DNA of 64,000 nt from Moringa oleifera (GCA_021397835.1 JAJFZO010000230.1:2102001-2166000), one strand, 5' to 3'. Shown: positions 12,201-25,903, counted from the stretch's first letter. Notes: generated from the letters alone by a model not told the origin. Translations and numbers: made by a program.

Positions 12201-13023
12201 ATATAGTTGAATTTTGAGTCATAAGTCACAAGATCTTTTTAATGATAATAACATCCTTAATAGTCTTACCATAAGCCCTCATTTTGTTAGCTATGGTGAG
12301 AGTTCGAGCAAAATATTCGTTCATTGATTTTCTTTTCATTTGAAGAATTTCAAACTCTCTTTTAAGCACTTGCAGCTATGCTCGCTTAACCTTTCTTGTC
12401 CCTTGATACTTCTACTTTAAGGACTCCCAAATGATGTTTGTAGTATCTTAGTTTAAAATAGTTTCTAGAATTGGTCCATCAATTGCTTGAAAGTGATAGT
12501 TTTTTGCCTTCAAATCCTTGAGTTTTTGCTCATCCATTGCCTTGTTTTGTCCATAAGTAAGAACTAGTTACTTCAAAAATCCCATGCTCAACTAAGCTCT
12601 ATATTCTTTGTATTGTAAAAAATTTTCCATGACCATCGCCCAATGATCACAGTGACCATCTGGGTTTTGGAATTACCAACTGAACAAAGGTGTTTTCTAT
12701 TGCAACCTTATTGCCACTTCCTTTGAAAGAATTTGTTGTTTTCAAGTTTAGATCAAGCTCCTAAAACAAAGCTTAATTTGATATCAAATCTTAAAAGTAA
12801 AAATATAAGATGCAAATAATAACAACTTCTGTGAATTTATTGACATGAGAATACACTATTTAAATAGCGGCAACAAAAAAAAACTCTAAAAAAAAATCTA
12901 CAGCTTATAAAACAGCTTCCTAACAATCAAAATAACAAGTTCAAATTAAAAATATCTTTTAATAATAAAAATTTATTAAGCACAATCAAACTACTCATTA
13001 TAAACCTCCAAGTACTCTTTAAC
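9222..13023 (-). mobile_element. Decayed Ty1/Copia retrotransposon, 3'-truncated
   Basis: Read on the minus strand, the order is that of Copia. A 5' LTR lies at ~12795-13023 (starts TGTTAAAGAGTACTTGG), then a PBS-like TTTGATATCAAATTAAG and a gag region with a zinc knuckle near 11940-11990 (CYHCHKLGYYQYEC, with the usual His replaced by Tyr). Next come protease and pre-integrase (11196-11822), integrase (10632-11076, with DRGSEFTSQEF and QQNGV), reverse transcriptase (9772-10125, with QLDVKSPFLHGEL and LYGQKQAP) and part of RNase H (9222-9551, with GSLMSSTATRPNVMF and LRYLKG). Frames are broken by many stops and shifts. The coding match stops at YAGDLDG near 9222 and no 3' LTR was found, so the 3' end is lost. 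Confidence 0.85.
12795..13023 (-). repeat. 5' LTR of truncated Copia element
   Basis: On the minus strand it begins TGTTAAAGAGTACTTGGAGG and runs to about 12795, where a TTTGATATCAAATTAAG primer-binding-like string follows. No partner LTR was found near 9.2 kb. Confidence 0.6.
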
Positions 13024-13904
13024 ACACCCAAGAGTTTGCAGAAAAAGAGGTGCACTGACTAGCCTAATGAGCGCACGTTTTACACCTCTCCCTCGAAACA
13101 AGGATATTCATTTCGTTCAGAGACGCGCAACTTCTCTCATGCTCGTCTGTGAGCCTCTTAGATACTTCCCCGAACCCAAGTGTTTGTGATGTGTGGATCT
13201 TGCATGGGCAAGTCACCCGTTGTCAAGAGCAAACCGTGGAGGAAAGGCGACTAGTGTTGGCGCGTGTCGTGATTCGTTTTGTATGATGAATAAAGTAGGA
13301 GCATAGTCTAATTATGTTGACGATTTACACAGCACGAATCCCTTGAGTTCGTGATTCCAGTTACCCTTCCTAGGCCTCCTCTAAGGTACTCAGACTATTT
13401 GGATCCCAAGGGCCACCATGTAGGAGTCTTATATGCTTTTCCTATTGACCAGACTTGAAGCTTCAGGTGCTCGTAAATCAGAACTACTCTGTTTTTTTGC
13501 TAGTATTTTCCGCCCGATGCATCCCATAGAAACTCAAAATGACATTTCTTTTGTTAAGCTAGTGCCATGCAAGATTCGCCTCCTTCCCCTGTAACAAAAA
13601 TCTGGTATCTAAGTAATGCAAATTGTTTGTCCTAACCACTGGAGTAGGTAAATAGCTGTTTTCGGAGTAGGTGGAAATGTCTGGAGCAGCATGCCATTGG
13701 TGCCTCCTTCTTGACTCCTGACCGCCACCATTACGGTGGTTAGCCAGATTCTTGAAAGTAGCTGGAAAACACCCACTCATAACGATCCAAAAGGAACTTT
13801 AATATAATAGTGAATCCTCAACCAATCATCTCTCTCTCTGTCTCGCTCTTTGATTCTTTCTTCTGACTATTGATCTATTTTCTCCTACCTGCTCTCGTGG
13901 TTAG
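13024..13904. other. No gene recognised
   Basis: Somewhat less A+T-rich than its surroundings. The 73-residue frame at 13559-13780 (minus) has no family features I recognise. A CT-rich stretch (13826-13850) precedes the first GBA2 exon remnant. The GBA2 N-terminal exons expected here were not found. Confidence 0.45.
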
Positions 13905-14325
13905 CATGAAATTCAGTTCAGGAAGCATTGTGAATTTCAACAATTTAAGCTGTTCCCAACAACTTCTGAAGAGGACCCAGTTCTGGCAAACCAGTTTTCT
14001 GTAAGTTTACATTTCATCCATGAAACTACGTGACTTTCCTTTTATCTGGTTTGCCGGATAATAACCTGACATCTGCTATTTTTATTTGAAGTAGTAATCA
14101 ATTACAAGAAACTAAGTTCATATCATTTGGCCATAGTTGATTTTAAAATATCAATATAAATTGTTTCAGTTTTGACATCCAAAAGAGGCTAGTGTTGAGG
14201 CTTTTATCTCCAGCTTCATTATTGAATTGAATGCCAATTTGATGTGAGCTCATTAGCAATGTTTCCTTTGGGCAAAAGGAGTTTAAGAGCTTGAACTTGG
14301 TAATGTCACCTTGGTTTTGATCTTA

Positions 14326-15274
14326 GGCCGTCTCCAACGAAGATGGTAAAATGGCATTTTGCCGTAAAAAACAAAGTGAAACCGTCTCCAACGAGACGGC
14401 AAATTCATCCCTCCAAATTTGGTGCAGCAATAGTTGCACCAAATGGATGAAATTTTAAAATAATTTTTTTAAAGATTTTGAATCAAATATATTTTGATCA
14501 ATAACTTAATAAATATATGATATTATTAGAAAAAATTATACCATTAAGAATATTTCATCAAGATATTCAAAATAAGACCAATATTCAATATATAATTTTA
14601 TTTTATTTAAATTATTATTAATAATAATTTATTTAATTAATAATAAAATTATATATATTATTAATATTTTATTTAAAAATATATAAAAATTTAAAATAAT
14701 TTATAATTTATAATATAATTTAAATTTTGCATGAACATGATAAAATAAATTTTTTTTCAATTGATAACACAGTACAATAAATATAACAACACATTAACGA
14801 TTATAACTTAAACTGAAATTACAACATAAATAAAATTTTAATATCGATTTGAATCATGTATGTGAAACTACTCTATCAAAAAATTATACATTATCGTAAA
14901 AATATAAGTAACTCATAAAAATAATTAAGTTAAAATTACGGTAAAAATATTTTTATGAATTTTAATTAATAAATTATTAATTTCAAAATTACTAAAAATT
15001 ATAATTTATTATATAATAATAATTTTCTAAAAATATATAAATATAAATTAAAATTTTAAATTATATTAATTATTTTAAAAATATTTATAAATTAATCAAT
15101 ATTTATAAATATTTTTATTGATAATTATTATTTATATTATTAAAATAATATTATAACACCAATTTGGTGTAAATGAATTGAAGATAAAAAAAATTTGATG
15201 TTAAAATATTTTAAAAAGATTCTTTTTTAACACCAAATTAGTGTTAAATTTAGTATATAAGATTGAAAGTGGCC
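14326..15274. mobile_element. 949-bp A+T-rich MITE, PIF/Harbinger-like
   Basis: The left end reads GGCCGTCTCCAACG and the right end, inverted, reads GGCCACTTTCAATC. Both ends are flanked directly by TTA (14323-14325 and 15275-15277), the target duplication typical of PIF/Harbinger elements. The left 100 bp contain a second GTCTCCAACGAGACGGC. The core is extremely A+T-rich with no open frame. It lies in the intron between two exons of the GBA2 pseudogene. Similar ends occur in some other MITE groups, so the superfamily call rests mainly on the 3-bp TTA. Confidence 0.65.
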
Positions 15275-17598
15275 TTACATATGCCACTTTGCTTTCATTT
15301 TGAGCTCTGATAAAGCGTCATTATAGTGACTAATTTTATGGCTGGTGTTTTAGCGTGCACTGTTCATGCCACTTTAGGGATTCTCAGGGATCTCCTCAAT
15401 GTTTGATTTACAATTAATTTTTGTCTGAAGAGTTGGCTTGATTGTTTTTTCTAGGTCTATAGAATGAATTTCATTACTCTCTCACAAAAATGAACTAGTA
15501 AATTGAGCGCTTACATCCTTAAAGAGCTGCATTGTGTTTTGCTAGGGAGTCCCCAGTTATGGTTGCTAAACTCTCTTCTTCCCTTTCTATTCTAGTTATC
15601 TTTAAATTAATTTTTACCCCTTAATTTTCCATTCTTTTTCCTCATTTGGGTGAAAGAGGTCCCCTTATTTCCCATGCAAGTATGCTACTGTAGCTCTTAG
15701 CAAGTAAGATAATTTTATTTAGTAAAAGCATAAGAAAGGCAATCCCCAACTGTGCCAGATGAGTAGGAATTAAATTTTGGTATTACAGAAATTGGTTAAT
15801 ACAGGAGGCCTAAAAACATAAGCAACAAAAGAAACAGAGCTACGAACAAAAGGAGTGTCTCACTTGAGGAAATAATGCTGCTACAAAATGTTGTTATGGT
15901 TTCAAGCAGAGGCTTCTTAATATCTTGTTAAAAAGAACTAGTTTCCAGATAGTGCATCTATGGTCTTCATCTGGCTTTGCTTTTATTAATTTAAAGAAAC
16001 TGTGTAAAATAACCTATCTGTCTCCTAGGTAGCCTCAGTTTTCTACTCACACATCGTCCCACTACCAACTCTTATTTATCTTGAATGGTTTCATTGAAAA
16101 TTTTTGATCCTAGCCTAAGTCCATATAGTCTTGAAATTTAATTGATATTGCATTTAATTTGGAAAGAGGAAGAAATAAAATCCATGGTGACTAAAATTTT
16201 TAGAACTCTATGGCTTGCTGTTTTACATTTTAAAAAGCCGGAGTTCTGAGATGCAAGCTTGTATTCTGAGGTTAATGAAAGTACTGCAACATAAACTGTT
16301 TATCCTCTCAGTTTGCGTGGCACAAAATGTGAAGGAAATATGTTATGAAAAATGTTCTAAAAGTGAACTGAATATCCCACCACCTCCTAAGTTGTTCTTA
16401 AAGACGAATCTATCAATTTTGGATGTTTAGATTGTGGAGTTGAGTTAGATTAACTATCTATATGACAGCATGGTGAAATCACAACTTCTCGGTAGAGGTT
16501 TCCTTTTCTGTAGATTGACTTGAAAACTTTGGTCGAGAGCTCTAAACTATTTGTGGGAGGCAATATAATTGGTTTCTTTTAACCACATTGGTGTTAGTAA
16601 GTAGGATTGTCAAGTTTTGCAGGGTCGTGGATGTAAATTGCTTGTAGTTTTCCTTCATTTTGTTTGAGTTGCTAGTTATAATCAGAAAACTAACTACCAA
16701 GTTCAGGAAACAGAATGATACAATGGTGAAACAATTTTGAGTTTGAGCTTCAAACTTTGTCTAAGAAACTCAAATACGGTCATCAATTAGGAAGAGGACC
16801 AGAAAGGAAAAATTGATGGGGAGCTCTTATGGTCTCATGACTGTCCCTTTTAGCTGCTAGTCCAAGAGCACTAAAAAGAGGTTAGTTTAACAGTGCAATT
16901 CCTGAACTTAATTAGCTGCACCTGTGAGTTCAGACTCCAAGTGATCTATGATGTAGTGGATTGATGGTAAACTCAGCATCATGTGATGGGAGTTGTTCTC
17001 TGGCAGAGATACCTAGAAATTAGTTGATAGAAATAGAACTATAACCTTTAGCTTATTAAAAAGGAGACAAAGAGGGATGCAGACTTCATAGAAAAGCTGA
17101 CTAGGACAGGAATCGATCCTTCTATTGACTGTCATGCCTTCCTCCTTCCTTCTTCTCTGTTTTTGATTTTCTCAAATATTTTCTTTCCTTCAAAAAGAGA
17201 AAAAGGTTTTCAAGTAGCAAACTGATAAGTTTGGTCTCGTAAGTATGTTAATGAAAAATGATGCATAACCAAAAAATGAAAAGTAGCTGCTGGTTCATTT
17301 GCTAGCTGTCCTCGGTGCTACTTCTTGTTGCATTGTACACAAAATGTTCCCCAAAATGAAGATTAATATGAGGGGGAAGATCCACAAATTATAGTTGCAG
17401 AAGGTATATCTACTTACTGCAGTCATGTTCTTGAGAATGAAGATGCACATAAGTGAGAAGCACTAGAAATGATAATTGCATGCATCCCCAATCATGTATA
17501 CATGTAAAACCGGGTGATGTGTGTATGTGAGTAGTCTGTTTATTGATATACATACATATTGCTCTAAAATCCCTTTGGAAATTTTAAAATGTCCTTAG
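15275..17598. other. Intron DNA of GBA2 pseudogene
   Basis: Between two recognised GBA2 exon remnants. I see no further exon of that family, no other gene and no clear repeat. Confidence 0.5.
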
Positions 17599-20500
17599 AT
17601 GTCCTCATCTAACCTCATGTTGGTTTTTGTTTCACTGTCAACTGGTGAAAGATTCTTAATTGTCTTATGCCCAAGGTGGCCAGAAGTTTCCAAGTCACAT
17701 GTTTTCCAGCATTTCTTTCATTTTTTTTTAAGTTATGGGCCCTTTCATGAATACTTTAAAGGCATATTAACTCTGGAATCTGTTGACATAGAGACAGCAC
17801 AGGTTCAGGTATAGAATCTTGGGGCTGGAATCTGACTGGGAGAAATGTACATATCATGCTTTGTATCCAAGAGCTTGGACAGTCTATGGAGGTGTTATAC
17901 TTTAGTAATGTTGATGCAGTTACAATGGTAAGTCATTCACAGAAACCTTTATCTATCTGCAAAGCAGGTGAACCTCACCCAGAACTTAAAATTGTTTCTT
18001 CAAAAATTTCACCTTTTATTCTCCATAATTACAAAGAAAGCACTTTACCAGTATCTGCGTTTACATTTACAGTGAGGAGCTTGTAATCGTATTTTAGCAC
18101 AATATGTCTGCATCCTGGCTATCTTTTCCCTGAATATGTGTTGTATTTCTCAGCTACCTAATGATGGAAGAACCTCTGCAGATGTCACCTTACTTCTTAC
18201 ATGGGCAGTAAGTTAAGAGACTTAAGAATTTATGGTTCATTTTGTATTGGAAAATTTTTCTTTCCTTCTTGCAGGTAAGCTCTTTTTCTTCTTTTACTGA
18301 AGTCCAATGTTAAAAGAAATTGGTACGTTTGCTGAAAGAAAGGCTCAGGGTTTTAACTAAGTAGATAAGATATTGTGATTTGTGGTTTTCTTTTTGTATA
18401 ATCTTTCTCATTCATTTGATTCCAATATTCTATATACACTAGAATTTGGTGTGTCTATAATAGCAATTCATTACAGATTTGTTTTGCCCTTTGCCTAAAA
18501 TACATTGCTTTTCCCTTACTCTTTTAATAATTCATGTTTCTTTAAACATATTCCAGACTTTAATCACAGAATTTATTGGACTTGTATCCATGTCATTTGC
18601 ACTTTTAATGATTTTACCTATATATGCATACAAACATAAACATGCATGCATATAGACACAAAATTATTCTGGCTGTAGCTGTCCAACCAGTTTATAGAAG
18701 ATTGCTGAGATAGATTCCTCTAGCCTGTATATTTCTGGCTGTTCAGAATTCTGTGGTTTGGGATTCCGGAGGTTCTGGTCATCACTTCAACTTGAAGATA
18801 ATGTGAGGACATATTCACTGGACTTGAATGTCTTAGTTCATAGCTATTGGCATCTTTCTGTTTCCAGCTGCCTGAATATTCCATTCATATGAGCAGTTAT
18901 GAACAATTCTAATTTAATAACAGTTTAACTAATATCTTTAGAAATTCTTTAACTCTCAGGAAGAAAGATGGCGTACGTGGGGTAATTTTACACCACGAGT
19001 CGCTTCTAACTGACACAGTAAATAGTTTTAGTCTTGGTTTGATTGGTTCCAATGTCCTCTTTATCAATTTAATTTGAATAAAGTCTGTGCTCTCACAAAT
19101 TTGTAGTTTAAATAATTCAGAACAGCCAACGGACACCCTCCAGTTACTTTTGCAATTGCAGCAAAGGAAACAGCTGATGTTCATGTCTCGGATTGTCCTT
19201 GCTTTGTAATATCTGGTAATTGCCAAGGAACTACAGCGAAAGATATGTGGCATGAGATTAAAACAGTTAGGCCTTACTCTTCTCCATATGATCATGTATG
19301 TAATATACAAACTAATTTAGGTTTTCATGCTGAAGAATTTCATTTTCCCTTCACTTGTAAGCCATAACTTGCAAAAAGGCTTACTTCTCTGACCAATTAA
19401 AAATGCATTTAGTTCAATGGCAACTTCAGCATCCTGTTGCCTTACCAGTGTTTTCGTTGCAAGATTTTCTGTCAATATATGTCTTAGATGAGGAAGGACT
19501 CACCTCATGTGGGGACTGCTAGGTTCCTAGGCAGTATATTTTGACATGGATCTCAAATCTTTTATCACTGAAAGGCAGGGTACATAAGACACCTCTTATT
19601 TCTTTCTTTTTTCTTTAGCTTCATATTATAAAAAATAACAGAAAATTTGCTCTGATGCAATGCGCTTTTCATGAGATGGTGAATCAAAGAAAAATATTAT
19701 CATATGAAAGCCGCAGATTTCTGGTTTAGATTTTCCATGTACACAAATCTATCATGGATTGCCATCTAATTTCCATATGATCAACAACATAGCATTCATC
19801 CAGAGTAAATGATTGTTTGTTTTATTTTCATAGCATGGGTCAGGGGACCACCTTGCCTGCAATGTAATGTCACCCACAGAACCTGGATCATCTATTGGAG
19901 CAGCCTAGCTGCCTCTGTGGCTATTCCTTCTGGTTGTACTCATACTGTCACATTTTCGCTATCATGGGACTGTCCAGAAGTGAGATTTGGTGAGAAAACT
20001 TGTCCCAGGTGTGATGTCCTAGTTCCCTGACACTTTCTGCAACAAACCTAGTCCATGAGGTTTTAAGAGTCATTGTTAATAATATCCTATTAACAGACAT
20101 CATACAAGATTTTATGGCACTTAAGGGGATGCAGCAGCAAGCATTTCACATGATGCTATTCTTGGTATGTTTACATGTCTTTGTTATCGTCTCCTTATCT
20201 ATTGCATTTCATTATGTATTTAATTAGCTTATGGTGAATTGGTGAACTTTTAACAACAAAATTACCATTGGATATTTAGAAGAAATTGATTGAGCATTTG
20301 TTCTATAGTTCATGAAAAAATAATGTTAACCTTGAAAACTATTATTCCTGTGCAATTTTATGCCAGGCATTTAGCAGGATATAATTCGTCCTTGGAAGTG
20401 ATGGATTTTGTAAAAATCATTTGCACTGTATTTGATACATGACTTTGTTGCTTATCTGTGTCAATCATGTAAAGAGAATGAGCATCTTGTCTTCCCGTCT

Positions 20501-23500
20501 TGTTATGGCGGTAAAAACATACATTCTCTAAGTGAGTTTTGGGGTCTGGGTAGGCTTATCCATTTGGGAAGTGGTGGCACTGCCATGAGCAGTTTCCAAA
20601 TTGTTAAAATAATAATGTACTTTGGTCATAGATGGACTTAGACTCTGATACTCTATATGTTTATTCTTCTTGATCTGATTATTCTGGAATTAAGGGGAGT
20701 CCCAGATTGATACCTGGCAAAAACCGATTCTTGAAGACGAAAGGCTTCCTATGTAGTGGATATAGTAATCTTCTGCTTAGTTTATACCCAGATTTTCCAG
20801 TTATTGCTGTAGCTTTAAAACTGAGATAGTTTTGCAGGTATCCTGTGACACTCTTCAAAGAGCTCTACTATCTAAATGGAGGCGGGACAATGTGGACACG
20901 TATTGATGGATTTTAATAATTCTTTTTTTGCCGGATATCTGTTTCATTCAGATTACTTAAGTCCCATGTTACATCTTCAGATGGACTACCTGCAAATCAA
21001 AGTTTATTAACAATTGGAGACAGAAAATTTTCCCTTGGAAAATCATTGTCAGAGTTGAAAAATAAGGTTGGAGTTGCTAATCAAAATGGCATGGCTTTTG
21101 AAATTCTTAAAGCAGGGCAGCTGCATATGAGCAACTACAAGCTCCTGCTGTGTCAAATGCTGCTTTTGGAACTTCTTTACTCCGGAAGGGAGAAGAAAAT
21201 ATTGGTCAGTTCCTCTATCTGGAAGGGACTGAATTCTTCCTGATGAATTCTTATGATGTACATTCCTAGTCGTCATTTGCACTACTCATGCTATTCCCAA
21301 AACTTGAACTCAGCATCCAAAGAGACTTTGCTGCAGCAGTGATGATGCATGATCCAGGTAGGAGAAAAATCATGAGCAATGGTAAGTGGGTCCCACCGAA
21401 GGTTCTTGGTGCTGTTCCTCATGATTTAGGCATAAATGATCCTTGGTTTGAAGTAAATGCTTATGACTTTTTCAATACAGACAAGTGGAAAGATTTGAAT
21501 ACTAAATTTGTTCCCCAAGTATACAGGAATGTGGTTGCCATTGGCGATAAAAGTTTTGCAGAATCTGTTTGGCCTTCAGTTTATACTGCAATGGCTTATG
21601 TGGATCAGTTTGATAAAGATGGAGATGCGATGATTGAGAATGAAGGAGTTCCTAATCAGACTTATGATACATCATCTGCTACTGTTGTAAGTGCATATTG
21701 TGGTGGGCTGTGGGTTGCAGCTCTCCAAGCTGCTCCGGCCATGGCATATGAGGTTGATGATGCTGCATCTGCCTCTTACTTCCAAACTAAGTATCAGTTA
21801 AAGCAAAAGCTGCATATAGCACTTTATGGAATGGTTCTTATTTCAACTATGACAACAGTGAGGGTCGTTCAAGTGCATCTATCCAAACTGATCAATTGGC
21901 TCGACAATGGTGAGCACGACGACTCAGCTTTACTTTTTTAATCTTGTATATGTCGTTTATTTTTCAACTTATAAATAGGTAATGTCTTGTTCTTGGTTAG
22001 CTTCTGCTTGGTGTTCATGTGAGTAATAATTTCCTGAAGAAGAAAAGAAGAATTCCTCATTGCCCAAATGGATTTTATTTACTTAAAAAATGAGTGGAAA
22101 CTAGAATCTGTTCTGTATCTCTCAGTAAAAGCATAACCAATAAATACTGATTTCTGGCACATAATATTGCTAGAAATTGTACTATGATCTCATTTTCATT
22201 TGAATTATTTCCATATTCATGTTTTTTCTCCAAAACCAGACATGGACTTAGTTTGAGTTACATTATAGGTATTCTAGAGCTTGTGGTCTTATGCCTACTG
22301 CCGATGAAGACAAGGTCAGGAGTGCACTTGAGAATATTTACCATCAGTGTCTCAAAGGTAAAAGGAGGAACAGCTGGGGCTGTGAATGGGATGCTACCAG
22401 ATGGAAGAGTTGTTATGACAACAATGCAATCAAGGGAAATATGGGCTGGAGTCACATATGCTGTTGTGCTTCTAGGATTCACGAGGGAATGGTGAAAATG
22501 GCATTTCATACAGCTTCTGGCATACATGAAGCTGCCTGGTCACGAAAAGGTCTTGGGTAAGTATGATTATATTTCTTCCTGTGACTTCCTTTAATTGATT
22601 TCGGTACATACTTTCTGGCAATGATCAAACTGAATTACATTTATTTTCAAGCCTAATTCAATGAATAGAACCCCCAGGATTTTGCCAAATAACCCAACCC
22701 ACAAACATAAATATGCACATTACAAAATTTATATTTTGTAATGATAATTTGTGTTTATGAGGTGGGAAGTTCTGTTCTTTTCTACTTCTAAAAGCAATAA
22801 TCCGTTTGCCTAATATATAAGTCATGCTGCTTAAACTCTATACACGCATCTTCTGCCAATCATATAAGAACAACATTTATCACCAGTACAAAAGAAAAAA
22901 GATTAAAAAAAAAGTATAAACATCCAATCTCTAGATTCTACTAGCTCTAATTTCCATTTTATGTGCAGTGATTTTTTCTTTTTTGCCTGCCAAATACATA
23001 TGATTCAACAAATGCTTCTTTTTGCAAACTAAAGTTGTTTTACAACAATTATTGATAAACTTTGAAAGAAAAGAAGATGCAGCTGTTTAATGTTTTTTGT
23101 TATTAAATTAGATTAAATTTGAGTGGCAGCATGAAACGTTTTATCAATAGATTTAATAAGTTTTTCGTTTAATAAGGTACGCTGGATATCATGGGATGCA
23201 AGGGAAGTGACTAGTGACTCTGGTTCTCGTTAACTTTGGTTCAGCAACCCGCTTCTAGATTTCATTAGTATAAAATGAAGTTAGGCATGGGAAGCAAACA
23301 CCTTGAGTTCAATTAGGAACAAGCCTTGAAGTATGATAGCACAGGGTCCTAAGAGGGGATTGTCTGACGAGAGTAGTAAAAGATCCATATTTAGTGGAAG
23401 GAGAGGTCAACTAATGCAATGAGTAATCCCATATCTTTGAAGGACTACAAAAATAGCAATTGTAGTCCAGGAAGATGATAAAATCATGTGGTAGCAGGCA

Positions 23501-24644
23501 ATCTTCTGACAGTAAGCTTTTGATTAATTCTAATGTAATCCATCTTGTGCAGCTCTTCAGAATTTTTGGAAAAACGGATCAGGTCTTAATATCTAGAGAA
23601 AATCAGAAAATAAGGAAGGGAAGTTCCTGATTTTAAGAGAAACTAAAGTAGAAAGTAAAGGGACAAGATAGGATAAGAATGATGGGTCAGTTATTCTCCC
23701 CTGGAAATGTTTGCTGACAACGGATGGAGAAGGTGTGACAAATTTAATCTATGCTTATTTGAAATAGGTGTCTATTGCATTGTTTGAACAAATAGCTGCT
23801 TTGGGTTTGAATTCGCTCTCTTCTGGCTTCTCCCACTCCTACTCTTTTCTCTATTCCCACAAGCTACATTTTGAAGTCAAAATCTGCACTAAAAATCATG
23901 AAATTACATGTATGTTTTATGTTTTTCCAGTTTCTTGACTCACTATTTCACCGCAGCTTTTTTTTCTTGTTAGATTTTGAAAGCAATGACAGGTAAGTAT
24001 AACTCTTGTACTGAAATGGTGACAACTGCATTTTTCTTCAATATTTTGACATAGAATTACGGTTTATGAGAATGATGGCCTGAGTTCTGACAAACATTGA
24101 AGGAAATGGTGCTTGAATCCTGGATATGTGTCTCCAATACCAAAATCTAAACCGACTAGCTCAACTTGATCTTGAGCTTTCTGTCTATCCACGCGTGAAA
24201 AACTAACATACATTTTGTCATTTAAGAGGACTTGTGTTTCTTAGTTTTATTGTTTGCGTAGGCATACGTATTTTGTGGTCTTGGCAGTTTATAAACTGAT
24301 ATGAAAAGATCTGATCATCTGTTATAACTGGTTCTTTTCAGACTTCAGAAGCTTGTAACACAGATGATGAATACAGATCCCTTTCTTACATGCGACCGGT
24401 TGCCATATGGGCAATGCAGTGGGCCTTGACAAACCCTAAACCCTTTGCAAAGGAGACAAGACCTGAAGCATGTGAAGGTTCTTTGTACTTTAGACACCAT
24501 GCAGGGTTTTCAAAAGTTGCTCAGCCTTTAAAGCAGCCCAAGAAGGAAGGCAGTAAAAGTTTCATAGTAGTTGTTTATGAGTTCACTTGCAGGACTGCCA
24601 TTTTAAATATTCATATCTGTCATTGTTATTGCAGGCTTCTCTAG

Positions 24645-25903
24645 TAATTTACTTCTGACTGCATTGCCGGAACTACCCATTTCATTGAACATTGGAACCT
24701 AATTATAAATTATTGGTCAGTATCATTGTGGTCTTGCTGTTTCTAAGTTTTTTCATTACATACTATGCTGGCTCCTGTTTGGTTTCTATGGGTACTAATT
24801 ATTTGTTCTTTTTTTTTTTCCTAAAAACTTCACCTGGAATGCATTAAAGCTTTACTAGAAGTTTAGGAGATGCCTGTAGAAATCATTTATATATATGTGG
24901 AAGGATGTTCAACATATTCCACAAGAATTGTACATTCATTTTGATGGTAAGTGATAATTGTTACCATTCTCCATGTGTCTGAAACCAAATTATATTATTA
25001 AAGAGGTACCATTGCCCCATAGAAGATTATAATTGCAAGGAAATACTAAATTTTCTCCTTTGCTTGACGATTGAGATGTCAGTTTGCCATTCGCTTTCAA
25101 ATTATATATAATCTAATTGCATTATTTTTATTTTTTAAAAATAGTGGATAATTCTGATAAACAGTGTCAGAACTGTGAATGGTATTGGCACATAAAATGA
25201 TTAGATAAATCTTTAGTAAACGCCAACCATTTTAGAGTTGTTAAAAAAAAAAAAAAGCATGAAAGAACTCCAGATTTTCTTTATAAACTCTGTTTGAAAA
25301 AGAAATTTATCATAGAGATTTTTAATGATGTTGATTTAAATGGTCTCATAAGATTTATTTTAAGTAAGCTCATAAAATAGGTTGGTAGGAACAAAATTTG
25401 TAAAAACAAAAAAAAAAGAAATCAAAGAAAAAAAACCACCAAATTGAAATGAATAATAATAAAAGTAGTTAAAAAAATTTAAAAATTTTATGAAAATTTA
25501 ATTAATTTTATTTAAAAATTGAAAATATTTATAAAAATACAGATATTTCAGATTTTATATATATATATATATTTGCAAGATGTATGGTACTGGTAGATGA
25601 AGCCATGTTACGTACCCAATGATATAAATGTTTTATTCTTAATTTAAATGTGGATTTTATATATCTGGCATTCAACTATGCCAATTCCTATTAAACTGGG
25701 GTCCCACTTTCATCACATCTTGACTTTCCATTTATTACAATCTCTGACTAGGTTGTTTGCACAGAAAATAGAATTGATTTGAGTGGAAATCGTGGATTCT
25801 TTTCTGTATTAAATGGGTCTTTAGGCTGCTACAGCTAATTCTCATCTTGGGGGATTTATGAATTTTCTTTATGTTCGTTGTCAGACTCTTGGGGTTGAAT
25901 CCG
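24645..25903. other. 3' flank of GBA2 pseudogene and A+T-rich DNA
   Basis: The start aligns with the 3' flank of copy 1 (7512-7740). The remainder is A+T-rich, with A-runs at 25243-25256 and 25408-25417 and a (TA)n run near 25557-25571. No gene seen. Confidence 0.5.

Larger units (their letters stand above)
13905..24644 (+). pseudogene. GBA2: GBA2-type glucosylceramidase, second copy (pseudogene)
   Basis: Exon remnants occur in family order: ~13935-14000 (EFQQFKLFP, EEDPVLANQFS), ~17599-17690 (VLCPRWPEV), ~17800-17890 ([14 protein letters not shown]), 17967-18072 ([13 protein letters not shown]), ~18156-18212 (DVTLLLTWA), ~18960-19000 (DGVRGVILHH), ~19122-19266 ([23 protein letters not shown]), ~19870-19990 ([16 protein letters not shown]), ~20700-20757 (DTWQKPILEDERLP), ~20839-20905 (YPVTLFKELYYLNGGGTMWT), ~20950-21909, 22271-22556 and ~24337-24600. 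Lesions include frameshifts in the HALYPRAW and CTHTVTF exons, TAG at 21267-21269, shifts after about 21800, a 2-bp then a 1-bp deletion in the 22.3-22.5 kb exon, loss of the normal last-exon 5' end near 24340, and a shift before the stop. The extreme N-terminal exons are missing. It is a decayed tandem duplicate of the gene ending at 7511. Confidence 0.9.

Noticed and set aside
13559..13780. 73-residue minus-strand frame as a gene
   Set aside because: No domain, no neighbouring exon in phase, and composition unlike the real genes here.
18909..19310. 133-residue minus-strand open frame
   Set aside because: It is the antisense shadow of GBA2 pseudogene exons ([24 protein letters not shown] on the plus strand).
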